IMG/VR virus record: IMGVR_UViG_3300045413_000082
Coordinates: 1 to 51,021 of that record
Strand: one strand, 5' to 3'
DNA from: a virus
DNA: 51,021 nt
The stretch's first letter is position 1. Each line of letters begins with the position of its first letter. Position numbers and translations under genes: made by a program. Below the pieces are notes generated by a model. The model was not told the origin of the DNA. It saw only the letters and a program-made list of their open reading frames with translations, and ran no database searches. Positions 31,455-40,627 of the stretch are shown one piece after another.

Positions 31455-33008
31455 CTACGTCTGGCGGCGGTTGTCGCCGTCCTCGACATGGGCGAGAATG
31501 TTGCCGGCCTCGAAATCTCCTCCGGCGACGTTGCTCTCGAACTCGAACTGGATGAGCCGCTGGGTCACCGTGAGCCCCGGCGTCTTGTCGGCCGACCCAG
31601 CGGTGCCGGTGTTGGGGTCCGGTATCGTCACGTCGTCGCCGATCTGCGGAGGCGACTTCACGGTGGCGTTGGCGGCACCGTACACCCGCATGGTCAGGTC
31701 GCCGGTCTGGGTGAAATCGGGCTCGACGACGGACACTGACAGCGCACGATCCTGACCGGGGGCGTTGGCCGACGGCGCGATCAGTGATTTCTGGTTGGTG
31801 CGGAAACGCGACCTGACCGCCAGCGTCGTGGGCACGAGGCCGGACACTTCATCTACGCCGTACTCGTGTTGCCACAGCGACACGAGGCTGCTGGTGTTCA
31901 GTCCGGCGTCGACCATGAGTGGATATGGGAACACTTGCTCGTAGAAGCCGCACGAGCGGCCGTTACCCGGAAGGGATGTGTCGTACCAGTAGTTTTCGCC
32001 GTAGTTGTAGACGAGGGCATGGTTGCACTCAGTCGACTGCAGCGTCGGGAAACACCACCAGATTTCATCCCACGACGGTATCTTGAGACCGAAAATCTTG
32101 GGCAAGTACGATGTGTTGACGTTGTTATAGAACCACGCATGGTTGAAGGTGTTGGGGATGTCCTTCATCACGCCGTTGAACATCACGAAGCCCGAGACGG
32201 ACGGCCAGTAGTAGACACCGTTATGTTCGACGACGGCTTGCGCCGACATGATGGACGAGGACGCGGAGATGGTGTCAAAGCCGAAGACCGAACTACCGCC
32301 TACGAAAGTCACGCGCGACAAGGCGTCGAGGCTCCAGAACAGCCCCGCCGGCGACGTGCCCGGGCCACCTCTCAGCGGCAGGCCTCTGACGATCTTGCTG
32401 GCCGTCGGGCGCACGGCCCCCGACCCAGCACCGGTCAGGTTTGTCGGAGCGTTGGCGACCGACCATCCGAGATAGCCGTCGGAGCCGTAATTGAACAGGT
32501 AGGGGTGCAGCACCACGATGCCGCCGCTCACACTTGAGCTGGCAACCGCCGTCAGGGCGGCGGTCGTCGTCATGTTGCCGTAGTAGACCGGGCCGGTGGT
32601 GTCGTTGGCGATGTTGGTCAGATTGGGCGCTGCATGCGCCAAAATGTAGTTGAGCGTCGATCCGGTATCGAACTCGCTGGCGAACTGCCAGAGGTTACTG
32701 GCATGGGTGGCAAAACCCGCAGGCGTGCGATCTGAAACGCCAGTGGTAGTGCCGGTCGCCAGCTCGACATTGAGGCGCTCCAGCTTGTTGGCGCTGCCGA
32801 TGTGCATGTAGGCATAGGCGTTGATCGTCGCGGAGTACATCCCGCGACCGATGCCGGCGAGACCTCGTGACAGCTCCCTGAAGCCGCCGATTTTCTTCGG
32901 CTTCCCGCGATAGAAACGACACCACTCAGCGTCGGTGTAGGCCTGCGCCGAAAACAGTGTGCCGTCGCGCTGGACGCCGGGGGACGAGCTGATGGGGACG
33001 ATACCCAT
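31455..33008 (-). CDS. Tail hub / DNA stabilisation-like protein, 517 aa
   Basis: Opens with MGIVPISSSPGVQRDGTLF and continues as a beta-rich protein with W-x-F-x-x-E-x and repeated strand motifs, resembling the P22 gp10-type packaged-DNA stabilisation proteins found in many podoviruses. It probably closes the portal and carries the tail tip. There are no enzymatic motifs. Assigned from fold appearance and place between internal and fibre genes. Confidence 0.65.
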   Translation of the reverse strand: MGIVPISSSPGVQRDGTLFSAQAYTDAEWCRFYRGKPKKIGGFRELSRGLAGIGRGMYSATINAYAYMHIGSANKLERLNVELATGTTTGVSDRTPAGFATHASNLWQFASEFDTGSTLNYILAHAAPNLTNIANDTTGPVYYGNMTTTAALTAVASSSVSGGIVVLHPYLFNYGSDGYLGWSVANAPTNLTGAGSGAVRPTASKIVRGLPLRGGPGTSPAGLFWSLDALSRVTFVGGSSVFGFDTISASSSIMSAQAVVEHNGVYYWPSVSGFVMFNGVMKDIPNTFNHAWFYNNVNTSYLPKIFGLKIPSWDEIWWCFPTLQSTECNHALVYNYGENYWYDTSLPGNGRSCGFYEQVFPYPLMVDAGLNTSSLVSLWQHEYGVDEVSGLVPTTLAVRSRFRTNQKSLIAPSANAPGQDRALSVSVVEPDFTQTGDLTMRVYGAANATVKSPPQIGDDVTIPDPNTGTAGSADKTPGLTVTQRLIQFEFESNVAGGDFEAGNILAHVEDGDNRRQT

Positions 33009-33020
33009 GACCGCTCCCGA

Positions 33021-33428
33021 TCAGACTGTCAGATCGCGCGCCCGCACGAACAGGGCGTGGACAGCGGCCTTGTCCATGCCGAGGGCGGCACCGATCATCA
33101 GCACCTTCGGATGCGTGCTGTCGAAGAACTGGGCACCGCTGCCGTAGTCACCCCCGCCCCACAGGATCATCGCCTCTTTGTCGCCTGACGCGGCGACCAG
33201 TGCGTTCACGTTCTCCAGCTTGCCGTCGGAGTTGAGCACCAGACGGAGGAGGTGTGAGGCGACGACGACCGGCGGCTCCTTGATGTCAGCAGGGTCCGGC
33301 GTGTTGCCGGCGGCGAGCCACGCATTGAACGCCTGACGGTCGCGGTTGCCGTTATCGACCGGGATGATCCGCCCGGTGGCGACCTCGATCACCTCCCCGG
33401 TCTCGGTCATCTTGTAGGTGTTCGCCAT
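33021..33428 (-). CDS. Tail-fibre-adjacent protein, 135 aa (possible chaperone)
   Basis: Sits directly after the 833-residue fibre gene. It is mixed alpha/beta; the first 25 residues are beta-like and polar, and residues ~30-60 contain 'FNAWLAAGNTPDPAD', similar to the pattern (W-L-A-x-G-N-x-P) of tail fibre assembly proteins. Fibre assembly chaperone is possible but not certain. Confidence 0.55.
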   Translation of the reverse strand: MANTYKMTETGEVIEVATGRIIPVDNGNRDRQAFNAWLAAGNTPDPADIKEPPVVVASHLLRLVLNSDGKLENVNALVAASGDKEAMILWGGGDYGSGAQFFDSTHPKVLMIGAALGMDKAAVHALFVRARDLTV

Positions 33429-33429
33429 C

Positions 33430-35931
33430 TTAAAGCTCCGCGTCAGCCGTGTAGTGCAGATAGCTCATGCTCTGAGCGCCAGTGTATCCGGTATGGAGGA
33501 AAGATTTACGCGAGACGTTGAACGGGCCGGAGCCCCACGACGGCGACACGTTGTGCGTGAACGTCGTGCCGGCGTGTCCGGTGTAGGAGAGCTTGCTCGA
33601 ATTGCCGTTGCCGTCGTAGTACGCCACCGTCGGCGCGGTACGCATCTCCACCTCGAACTCCACGGAACCACTGTCGACATAGGCGTTTGCGAAGAACACC
33701 TCCGATCCACCAACCAAGCCTTCGGTGGTAGCTGCGCCCGGTGCTCCTGTGTAGTCGTAGCTCTTTTGGTAGTACCGCTTGCAGCGCTCCAGCTCCTGCA
33801 CGAACGTCACGTACTGGAAATCGGGGAGCGTAGAGCCGACTTCGATACGAAGTTCAGTGAACTTGAACCACTTGGTGGTCACCGCGCCGCAGTTGACCAC
33901 AACCTCGATCTCTACTCCGTTGGAGCAATCGCCCATGGCGAGAGCTTCTTTCTTCACCGTCGTCGCCGAAGATATTCCGGTCGGGAACGATATGCCAGTC
34001 GCGCTGCCAATGCTCGTCACAGCCGAGAAATCATCAGCGGCATTCGCCTTGTTGATGTAGATGTCGGCCGTGAGGGTTGAGCCGACATCATGGCTTGCCA
34101 GAACTCCGACGCTGATGGTTTGGTTCTTGAAGCGGCGCGCGTCGCGTGACTCCATGCGATAGCGCATATAAACCTTGCCCGTACCCGTCACGGTCACGGC
34201 CGCGAGCGCGAGGCCGAAGGCTGTGCGCCCGATCTCGCAAGCCGTATCGTGGGCGATGGTGCCAGCGCTAACAGCCGTTCCCGACGCCTTCGCCGCCATG
34301 CGGTCGACCGCCCCGTACTGATAAGAGGACGAAATGTTGGGCGCGGTGACACGCTGGGCAACCACCATGCCGCCATTGATGACGCTCGGCATGAGGCCGA
34401 CAGGGGTGGCGGGCGTCGGCGCTACAGCCCACGCCGGTGCGCCGCCCACTACGGTCAGAAGGTAGCCTTCGGTGCCAACAGCAAGCCTCGCATCGACACC
34501 ACCCGCGCGCACCCACAGGTCGCCGTTGGTCGTCAGCACCGTGATAAGAACGCGAGCAGCTGCAGCGTCAGCAGCAGCTATCAGCGAGCGACCGAAAGAT
34601 GTGATAGCCGTTGTCGCCGCTGTCGCAGCGCCAGTGAAATACGCCAGCAGATCGGCGGCCGGCGTTGTCGAGGCCAGAGCCGAGATAGCATTCGGTATGC
34701 CGGTCAGCGAACCCCACGCCGCCGTGATCGTCCGGTTGACGACATTGGTGACGTGCCCGCGTGAGTTCACGGTTATCTCGGGCGACTGGGACGCCGATCC
34801 GTAGGTGGCGGGAGTGACGCCGGAGACGTCGTGCGCGATTGTACCGGTTGTCGTGATCGGGCCGCCCGTCAGATCGGTACCGGTGGCGACGTTGGTGACG
34901 GTGCCGGACGTAGCTGTGAAGGCGATGCTGACGGTGGTGCCGTTCGATCTGAGGATGCTGAAGTTGCCTTGCGTCACCACGACGCCGGGGTCGGCACCGT
35001 TGGTGCGGAAGGTGACCGTGTACGCGCCGCTGGTGTTGTTGTAGACGAACCAGTATCCGGCTCCGGTGCCAAGTTCGATGATGCGATTGCCTGTCAGCAC
35101 GCCGGTGTAGTTCTGCACCTGCGCCGCCACCTCGGTGGCTGACAGCACAGTCGTACCTGCGCCGCCGCCGGTGGCGATGGAGATGGCCGTGACGGACTGC
35201 ACCGGCTGGCGGCCGTAGCCGACGGTGCGCAGGTTGGTGCCGTCGCTGAAGACGACGCAGCTCTCGCCCGGTGCCAGCTGCTTGGTCCCAGCACCGTCGA
35301 TGGTCTCGGCACCGCTCGGATCGAGGGTCAGAGTGCCGCTGCCGTCGTTGCGCACGAAGCAGAACCATCCGTTGGTCAATGTGGCGGCCGACGTGAACGT
35401 GAACGAGATCGCGCCGCCGGTGTTGACGTACACCGTCATTCGGCCGGCGGTGTCGATGTTGTAGTTCGCGTTCTTGGTCGAGATCGGGGCGTCGACCATG
35501 ATGGTGTTGAGGTAGGCCTTCAGGCCGTAGCTCACCAGCGACGCTGCGGTGGCTGACGACGTTCCGGTGCCCTCTTGCCATGCACGCCACGAACCAGCCT
35601 GCGTTGTGGTGGCGCGCAGGTAGAATATCCATGCCTGACCGCTGCCGACCGAGCCGAGAGTTCCACCGGCGGCGTCCTTCACCGTGACGGTGTTCGCGCC
35701 GGCGTTATAGATCATGAGGTCTTGGCCGGCGGATACGAGCCGCGCGTCGGGCATGATCAGCGATAGACCGCCGGTCGACGGCGTGACGTCGATCTTGTGG
35801 GCGGCGAAGTTGGTGCCGGCACCGGTCTGGAAGGCCCACACCAGCGTCGTGTCCGCCGATATGCTGAGCGCCAGATAGTCGAGCTGGGCGGGCGACTTGT
35901 TATCGCCGCCGAAGACGTCGGTGTAGCTCAT
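33430..35931 (-). CDS. Tail fibre protein, 833 aa
   Basis: A long, T/S/G/A-rich beta-structured shaft with fibre repeats such as VTNVATGTDLTGGPITTTGT, and 'TYGSASQSPEITVNSRGHVT', both familiar from phage fibres. The C-terminal ~250 residues form a separate globular receptor-binding region that ends in a module with FVQELERCKRYYQKSYDY, found at the ends of many phage fibres. It would recognise the host surface. Confidence 0.85.
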   Translation of the reverse strand: MSYTDVFGGDNKSPAQLDYLALSISADTTLVWAFQTGAGTNFAAHKIDVTPSTGGLSLIMPDARLVSAGQDLMIYNAGANTVTVKDAAGGTLGSVGSGQAWIFYLRATTTQAGSWRAWQEGTGTSSATAASLVSYGLKAYLNTIMVDAPISTKNANYNIDTAGRMTVYVNTGGAISFTFTSAATLTNGWFCFVRNDGSGTLTLDPSGAETIDGAGTKQLAPGESCVVFSDGTNLRTVGYGRQPVQSVTAISIATGGGAGTTVLSATEVAAQVQNYTGVLTGNRIIELGTGAGYWFVYNNTSGAYTVTFRTNGADPGVVVTQGNFSILRSNGTTVSIAFTATSGTVTNVATGTDLTGGPITTTGTIAHDVSGVTPATYGSASQSPEITVNSRGHVTNVVNRTITAAWGSLTGIPNAISALASTTPAADLLAYFTGAATAATTAITSFGRSLIAAADAAAARVLITVLTTNGDLWVRAGGVDARLAVGTEGYLLTVVGGAPAWAVAPTPATPVGLMPSVINGGMVVAQRVTAPNISSSYQYGAVDRMAAKASGTAVSAGTIAHDTACEIGRTAFGLALAAVTVTGTGKVYMRYRMESRDARRFKNQTISVGVLASHDVGSTLTADIYINKANAADDFSAVTSIGSATGISFPTGISSATTVKKEALAMGDCSNGVEIEVVVNCGAVTTKWFKFTELRIEVGSTLPDFQYVTFVQELERCKRYYQKSYDYTGAPGAATTEGLVGGSEVFFANAYVDSGSVEFEVEMRTAPTVAYYDGNGNSSKLSYTGHAGTTFTHNVSPSWGSGPFNVSRKSFLHTGYTGAQSMSYLHYTADAEL

Positions 35932-36590
35932 GATCCACGCCTCTTGGTGCCGCGATCAATAATTCGCAGCAAGTCCTGCATGCTCACAGCGCTCTGCGCG
36001 TCGTCGCGCAGCTCCTTGATCGACGCCCGCTTGTCGGCGTTCCAGCCACAGAACGGCCCCGCAGCCACGAGGCACTCGTACAGCAGCAGGTCGGGCACTT
36101 CTTCCGTCAGGTAGTTGGTCTGGTTGCTACTGTCCAGCAGCTTCGGCGTTGCGTGGTAGAGAACCTCGAACGGGTAGGCGAGGTTCGGCGAAGGGAACAG
36201 CAGCCAGTGCTCCTCATCGTAGTCGGCGTAGTACTCGGGCTCGTCGTAGGTCGTGCGGTTCGGCCAGTAGACCAGAGAGTACTCGTACGAGCGCGGCAGC
36301 AGCGGCTTGCGCGTCAGGTACGACGTACCAGTCCCGAAGTTCATCGAGATCGTGTCGAGCCAGTCCGCTGGCTTCGCCACCACGCCGGAACTCGACGCCG
36401 TCATGGTGCTCGTCACGGTCGACTGAAAGCCCGGTATCTTGAGCCGCCGCGCCAGCGTGATCTCGGCGCGGTTTATGATGCGCGGTATCTGCGCCGTCAC
36501 CGTGGCGTCGGCGGTGGCGTTGCCGCGCTGCGTCCACGCCTGAATGTCGGTCACGAGGGAGGTGTAGTTCATACCTGTCGGCATGCTCAA
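35928..36590 (-). CDS. Head-to-tail adaptor protein, 220 aa
   Basis: Fits the podovirus head-tail adaptor type: N-terminal helix TDIQAWTQRGN, then QIPRIINRAEITLARRLKIPG (the alpha-helical docking region), a central beta region with FGTGTSYLTRKPLLPRSYEY, and a final helical part. Such proteins (P22 gp4, T7 gp11 type) form the ring below the portal. ATG 36590 is in an ATGA overlap. Confidence 0.75.
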   Translation of the reverse strand: MSMPTGMNYTSLVTDIQAWTQRGNATADATVTAQIPRIINRAEITLARRLKIPGFQSTVTSTMTASSSGVVAKPADWLDTISMNFGTGTSYLTRKPLLPRSYEYSLVYWPNRTTYDEPEYYADYDEEHWLLFPSPNLAYPFEVLYHATPKLLDSSNQTNYLTEEVPDLLLYECLVAAGPFCGWNADKRASIKELRDDAQSAVSMQDLLRIIDRGTKRRGS

Positions 36591-36829
36591 TCCTCCTCGT
36601 ACGTCATCGGCTCATCAGGACGCCGGAACGGAAGGTTGATCTTGTCGGGCGTCTTCGCCGGCAACCTGTAGGGGTCGAGCACGTCGCGACAGCCTTCGTC
36701 GTCGCACACCTTCAGTCCCTTGAAGTTCACATCGGACTGCAGAGCCGTGAGCGAAAACTTGCGATGGCAGCGGTCGCACAGACCTATGCCGTAGGTCGCT
36801 TCGTCGGAGGTGTCGAGAAAAATAGGCAT
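36587..36829 (-). CDS. Small zinc-binding protein between connector genes, 80 aa
   Basis: CDRCHRKF and CDDEGC (residues ~18-52) form a probable zinc ribbon. It is tightly coupled on both sides (TGATG with the upstream adaptor-like gene, ATGA with the next). Small cysteine proteins in this place occur in other podoviruses, with unknown role. Confidence 0.7.
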   Translation of the reverse strand: MPIFLDTSDEATYGIGLCDRCHRKFSLTALQSDVNFKGLKVCDDEGCRDVLDPYRLPAKTPDKINLPFRRPDEPMTYEED

Positions 36830-37890
36830 CAGGTGTACGCAGAGATGTCGGGGAAGATGGTGACGTCGCTGCCGTCGCGATCCTCTGCCTGCGCCGGCAT
36901 GAACGCCATGACTTGCTGTTGCCGCAGATCGGCGAGGCGCTCTTTCTTCGCCTCCTCGAACGTCTCGCACATATACACCGCCAGCGCCTTCGTGACCACA
37001 GCGTACCAGTTGCGTGGCACATCCAGTGTCTCACGCAGGCTGGTGACGTCGGCGATGTAGCGCTGTTGATACGCCATGATGTGGTAGTAGCGGTAGTCGG
37101 AACGTGGCACCTGCCACAGCCACAGCACGACCTGATCGACCTGACGGTCGAGCCAGCCCTGCAGCGGCTGCCCCGGCTGCAGACGGTTCGGCATCTGCAT
37201 GTACTCGGTGCGCGTCATCGTCGAGAGCGGAATGTCGGTGGGCGCGCCGCCGAAGTACACCTCTCGCGCGATCAGCGTCGTTCCGTTGGTGATACGGACA
37301 CGCCAGTAGGTGGCCGGCGCTCCCTCGACCTGAACCCATGACCACGTACGGTCGGTGGCGGTGACCGTGTAGGTCGAACCGACCTGCAACCACGTCACTC
37401 CGCTGTCGACCGAACGCTCGACGACGAACTGCACCGTCGCGTTGACCGCGCCCCAGAGGATACCGACCTCGTACAGCTGCGTGGCGGTGGTGAATACGAT
37501 GCGAACGTTGCCGTTGGTCGACGTCTGCGTCAGCAGCGTCTCGAAATTGTCGTCGACAGCGTTGGCGACGGTACCGCCGGCGCTCGACGTCACGGTGCCA
37601 CCCGTGAGCCGCGTCGGCTTGCGGAGAGTGCGGTCGAGGAGGTTGAAGGTGCCAGTGGGGGCCGTCACGGCGGCCTGCCCTTCGTACAGCGGCAGGATGA
37701 TCTGCTGTTGCTGCCATGTGTAGATGCGGATATTCGGCATCTCCGACAGCAGCAAGTTCAGCGCCCGCATCGAGCGGACGAGCAAATCCGACGTCAGCAT
37801 CTGCGCCGGAATACCGGCGCGCAACGCCGCATCTTCGATGAGCTGGCCTACTCGATAGACATACGTGCCATAGGTGCCCGAGGTCGCCAC
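36829..37890 (-). CDS. Connector/adaptor-like protein with inserted discoidin-like domain, 353 aa
   Basis: The N-terminal ~85 residues (IEDAALRAGIPAQMLTSDLL, then VRSMRALNLLLSEMPN) and the C-terminal ~130 residues (TRTEYMQMPNRLQPGQPL, then W-L-D-R-Q, ALAVYMCETFEEAKKERLADLR) look like one podovirus adaptor domain. Residues ~91-214 between them have the N-x-x-D-G/D-N-F-E-T, V-R-I-V-F, and 'YWRVRI' pattern of F5/8-type C (discoidin) jelly rolls. The domain could be exposed on the neck and bind carbohydrate. Confidence 0.65.
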   Translation of the reverse strand: MATSGTYGTYVYRVGQLIEDAALRAGIPAQMLTSDLLVRSMRALNLLLSEMPNIRIYTWQQQQIILPLYEGQAAVTAPTGTFNLLDRTLRKPTRLTGGTVTSSAGGTVANAVDDNFETLLTQTSTNGNVRIVFTTATQLYEVGILWGAVNATVQFVVERSVDSGVTWLQVGSTYTVTATDRTWSWVQVEGAPATYWRVRITNGTTLIAREVYFGGAPTDIPLSTMTRTEYMQMPNRLQPGQPLQGWLDRQVDQVVLWLWQVPRSDYRYYHIMAYQQRYIADVTSLRETLDVPRNWYAVVTKALAVYMCETFEEAKKERLADLRQQQVMAFMPAQAEDRDGSDVTIFPDISAYT

Positions 37891-37894
37891 TCAG

Positions 37895-38395
37895 TCACCT
37901 GATCGGCCCGAGCATGCCGGCTAGCGGCTGCGCGCCGGCCACAGGCAGAGCGCGGCGACCGCGCGGCTTGCGCCCGACGATGCCCGTCGTGGTGCGACCC
38001 TCCATCGGGTTCATGGGCGGAGCGGGGAGACCGCCGAAGGCGAGCTTCTTGTCCTTCTTCTTCTTGGCCTTTGGCTTGATCTTGCCACCGCGTGCGCGCC
38101 TGAGACGTTCATACGTCTCGAACTCGCGCTTCGTACCGCCCTCGTTCTGGTCGCCTTTCACACCACGCGCTTTGAGACCTTCACGAAGCTCGTGAAGCAT
38201 ACGCTGTGCGTCGCCCTCAGTCTGGCTGCCCATAGAGTTGCGAAGCTCGTGAAGCATACGCTGTGCGTCGCCCTCAGTCTGGTCGCCCTTAGAGTTGCGG
38301 ATGGTATTGATCACGCCGCCGTCGCTTTTCTTGCGGACCTTGCCGCCGGCGTAGAACTGCACGAGACGACGGCCCTTGCTGTCGCAGTATTTCAT
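37895..38395 (-). CDS. Virion-region protein with 19-residue tandem repeats, 166 aa
   Basis: Contains two nearly identical 19-residue units built on QTEGDAQRMLHELR and a third, degenerate one (KGDQNEGGTKREFETYERLR). The C-terminal half is strongly basic (KIKPKAKKKKDKK) and ends PLAGMLGPIR. The QTEGDAQRM core is shared with the internal virion protein at 27.1-28.5 kb. A scaffold-like or DNA-contacting role inside the particle is possible. The start follows GGAGAAG on the minus strand. Confidence 0.65.
   Translation of the reverse strand: MKYCDSKGRRLVQFYAGGKVRKKSDGGVINTIRNSKGDQTEGDAQRMLHELRNSMGSQTEGDAQRMLHELREGLKARGVKGDQNEGGTKREFETYERLRRARGGKIKPKAKKKKDKKLAFGGLPAPPMNPMEGRTTTGIVGRKPRGRRALPVAGAQPLAGMLGPIR
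38184..38297 (-). repeat. Two-copy 57-base tandem repeat within a gene
   Basis: Copies 38184-38240 and 38241-38297 are nearly identical; differences are limited to about four bases. The period of 57 keeps the frame and encodes the 19-residue protein repeat. Near-identity suggests recent duplication. Confidence 0.85.
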
Positions 38396-38440
38396 GTGAA
38401 CTTCTCCATCTTCAGGCTTTCGATACCGGTCTCCGAAGTG

Positions 38441-39220
38441 TTAGCTGACAGGACCAGTTCGGGTTCCTGTCGCAAGCCACGTGATGTTGCTGTCACCTGT
38501 CACGGAATTGCCCGCAGCGCCGCCAGCGCCGCCCGACACGTTGTTGCTAAAGCAGTTGTCCACGCCGTTGCTGGCCGTCGAGCCTGCAGTACCCCAAGCG
38601 CCGCCGTTGCCGCCAGCACGCGCGTTGGCGCTGCCGCCAGCGCCACCCGTACCAGCCGCGCCCGACGATCCCGCAGTGCCATTAGCGCCGGGGTCATTGA
38701 GAAAGGCACTGGCACCAGTTCCTCCAGCGCCGCCGTTTCGTCCCTGACCGCCGCCGCCGCCGCCGCCGCCAGCCGTGCCGCCGCAGTCATCCCACACGCC
38801 CGCGCCGCCGCCGCCACCACCGCCGCCGCCGCCGCGAATGTAGCCGCTGCCGTTGTTGACCCGGAACGTGTAGCCGCTGATGCCAGACGCAGACAACGCC
38901 GTGCCGCCGCCTCCGGCCGCGCCGGGGCCAGACAGCCCGTTACCGTTGCCGCCAGCGCCACCAGCGCCGGAGATCGTGCCGTTGTTGACCAGCGTGACGG
39001 TGACGCCCGAAGGCCACGAGCCGGGTACGAGCGCAGCCGTGCCCGTCGAGGTCGAGTAAATCTCGACGCCCGAGTTGATCGTGATCTGGCAATCCCCAGC
39101 ACCGGAATAGCCAGCGGTGTTGGCGACCGTGCGCAGGTTCTGGCTGGAGGCGTCGGCCGAGATCGTGACGAGGAAAGCCGCCGCCCCCCGCGCCACACCA
39201 GAGAGGCGTGTCGGGATCAC
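38441..39220 (-). CDS. Glycine-rich adhesin-like protein, 259 aa
   Basis: After ~95 residues of beta structure ending LVNNGTISGAGGAGG, more than 110 residues are dominated by runs of glycine broken by short inserts (GGGGGGGGGAGVWDDCGG and GGAGGTGASAFLNDPGANG). This matches the glycine-rich tip architecture of phage adhesins such as the gp38 of T2-like phages, where polyglycine helices display variable receptor-binding loops. GTG 39220 is chosen because it forms GTGA with the upstream stop. It lies in the fibre gene cluster. Confidence 0.75.
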   Translation of the reverse strand: MIPTRLSGVARGAAAFLVTISADASSQNLRTVANTAGYSGAGDCQITINSGVEIYSTSTGTAALVPGSWPSGVTVTLVNNGTISGAGGAGGNGNGLSGPGAAGGGGTALSASGISGYTFRVNNGSGYIRGGGGGGGGGGAGVWDDCGGTAGGGGGGGGQGRNGGAGGTGASAFLNDPGANGTAGSSGAAGTGGAGGSANARAGGNGGAWGTAGSTASNGVDNCFSNNVSGGAGGAAGNSVTGDSNITWLATGTRTGPVS

Positions 39221-39981
39221 GTCGAGAGGTCTCCACCCACGGAATAGGTGTCGGCTGCGATGTAGAGGATACCCGCCTGCGCGTACTGACCTGCGCACTT
39301 CAGACCGTTGCGGTTGCGCAGCGTCGTGCCCGACGCCGTGATCGTGACTTGGCCCGCGCCGAGCTGGACGATGGCGCACGAGAACCCGGCCGTGAGGCCC
39401 GACGGAACCGTGAGCGTGCTCGCGCTCGCGTTGTTCATCGTCACGGTCTTGCCGTTGTCGCTGTTCTGCAGCGTGTAGCTCGTGCCGGTCTGGGCGTTGA
39501 CGTTGCTCGACGTAGTCAGGTAGGCGTCAGCGGACGCCGTTCCTGATAGCGCCAAAGCGTTGCTGCCAATGGTCGCGCCGTTGAGGGCGAGCGAGCCCAT
39601 GGTCATAGCTTGGCTGAGCATGACCGCGTTCAGCTCGGCGGCCGAGACGCCTCCCTCGACCTTCTGCCACACGCCGGCGGTCGCGTTGTAGACAGCGCGG
39701 TCGTTGGCGCTCCACAGGATACCGAGCTGTGTACCCGCCACCGACACGACGTAGTAGTTGCCGTCGGAACCGACGCCGTTGGCGAGGGTCGGTGTGTTCG
39801 TGCTGGCGTTCCACGTACCTTGGTACGCAGCGACGCCGAGTGCCGCGCTCAAGGCAGCCATCGACACCGCCGACGGGTATCCGCTGGAGCCGCTGAGATT
39901 GGCTAGGACGGTGTTATTGGCCGACCACGGAACAGGCGGCCCTGCGACTACACCATATCCGGCTACTGCTGGGTCAGCCAC
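39217..39981 (-). CDS. Tail fibre or spike-like virion protein, 254 aa
   Basis: Beta-rich and T/S/A/G-rich. 'AAYQGTWNASTNTPTLANGV' and GNYYVVSVAG are a widespread fibre/collar module. The C-terminus (ASTLTVPSGLTAGFSCAIVQ, then GAGQVTITASG) is another module common in fibres and baseplate-type proteins. It is coupled by GTGA to the adhesin-like gene, so the two probably form one fibre complex. Confidence 0.65.
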   Translation of the reverse strand: MADPAVAGYGVVAGPPVPWSANNTVLANLSGSSGYPSAVSMAALSAALGVAAYQGTWNASTNTPTLANGVGSDGNYYVVSVAGTQLGILWSANDRAVYNATAGVWQKVEGGVSAAELNAVMLSQAMTMGSLALNGATIGSNALALSGTASADAYLTTSSNVNAQTGTSYTLQNSDNGKTVTMNNASASTLTVPSGLTAGFSCAIVQLGAGQVTITASGTTLRNRNGLKCAGQYAQAGILYIAADTYSVGGDLST

Positions 39982-39987
39982 GAGCCG

Positions 39988-40611
39988 CTACCCCGCTAGT
40001 CCAACGCCCTGATAGCCGTCGAGGCGAGCGCTGCCCGCGCCGGTACCGTAGAGGCGGAAGGCCGCGATGGGCATGGAGTAGTTGCCGTCGGCCGCAGCAG
40101 CGAGCGCCGTAAGCGACGGATGGTTGAACCATACCGCCGTGCCCGGATCGAAAGTCGAGGCATAGATGTCCTCGAACGTGTGCTGCAGCGTGTAGGTCGT
40201 CGAGACCTGCGTGATGCCGAGCCCGATGTTGACGGGAGCCAGCCGGCGGTCGACCGGCCACATGGCGGTCTCGCCCTGAGCGGCGTAGCCCGCCGACACA
40301 GCAGCGGCGGCGGCGTTCGCCGCGATGCGGGTGATCGTCGCCATCGCGACCGACAGGATCACGGTGTTGGCGTTCGGGCCGGCCATCGCCAGCGAGAACG
40401 TCTTGCCGTTCACGTCCGTGCCGTAGAACGTGAACGTGACGGCGGACAGGTTGTTGGCCGACGTCAGGCTCGGCCGCTGTCCCTGATTGGGCAGCGTGAC
40501 CGTCGAGCTGGCGAGGGTGAGATCACCCGCGCCACCCAGTGTCTGTAGAGCTGCAACAGCCGTTGTCGATGCCGCTGAGATCGTCAGGGTCTTGTGGAAC
40601 TCCGAGGACAT
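39988..40611 (-). CDS. Virion protein, 207 aa
   Basis: Alanine/threonine-rich, beta-structured, without recognised catalytic motifs. Its place between the capsid and fibre genes and its composition suggest a head decoration or fibre component. The family is unknown. Confidence 0.55.
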   Translation of the reverse strand: MSSEFHKTLTISAASTTAVAALQTLGGAGDLTLASSTVTLPNQGQRPSLTSANNLSAVTFTFYGTDVNGKTFSLAMAGPNANTVILSVAMATITRIAANAAAAAVSAGYAAQGETAMWPVDRRLAPVNIGLGITQVSTTYTLQHTFEDIYASTFDPGTAVWFNHPSLTALAAAADGNYSMPIAAFRLYGTGAGSARLDGYQGVGLAG

Positions 40612-40627
40612 CTGCGCTCCTGCGCTG

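Noticed and set aside
38184-38297. Direct repeats considered as a CRISPR-like array
   Set aside because: Only two adjacent 57-base copies with no spacers, in frame within a protein gene.
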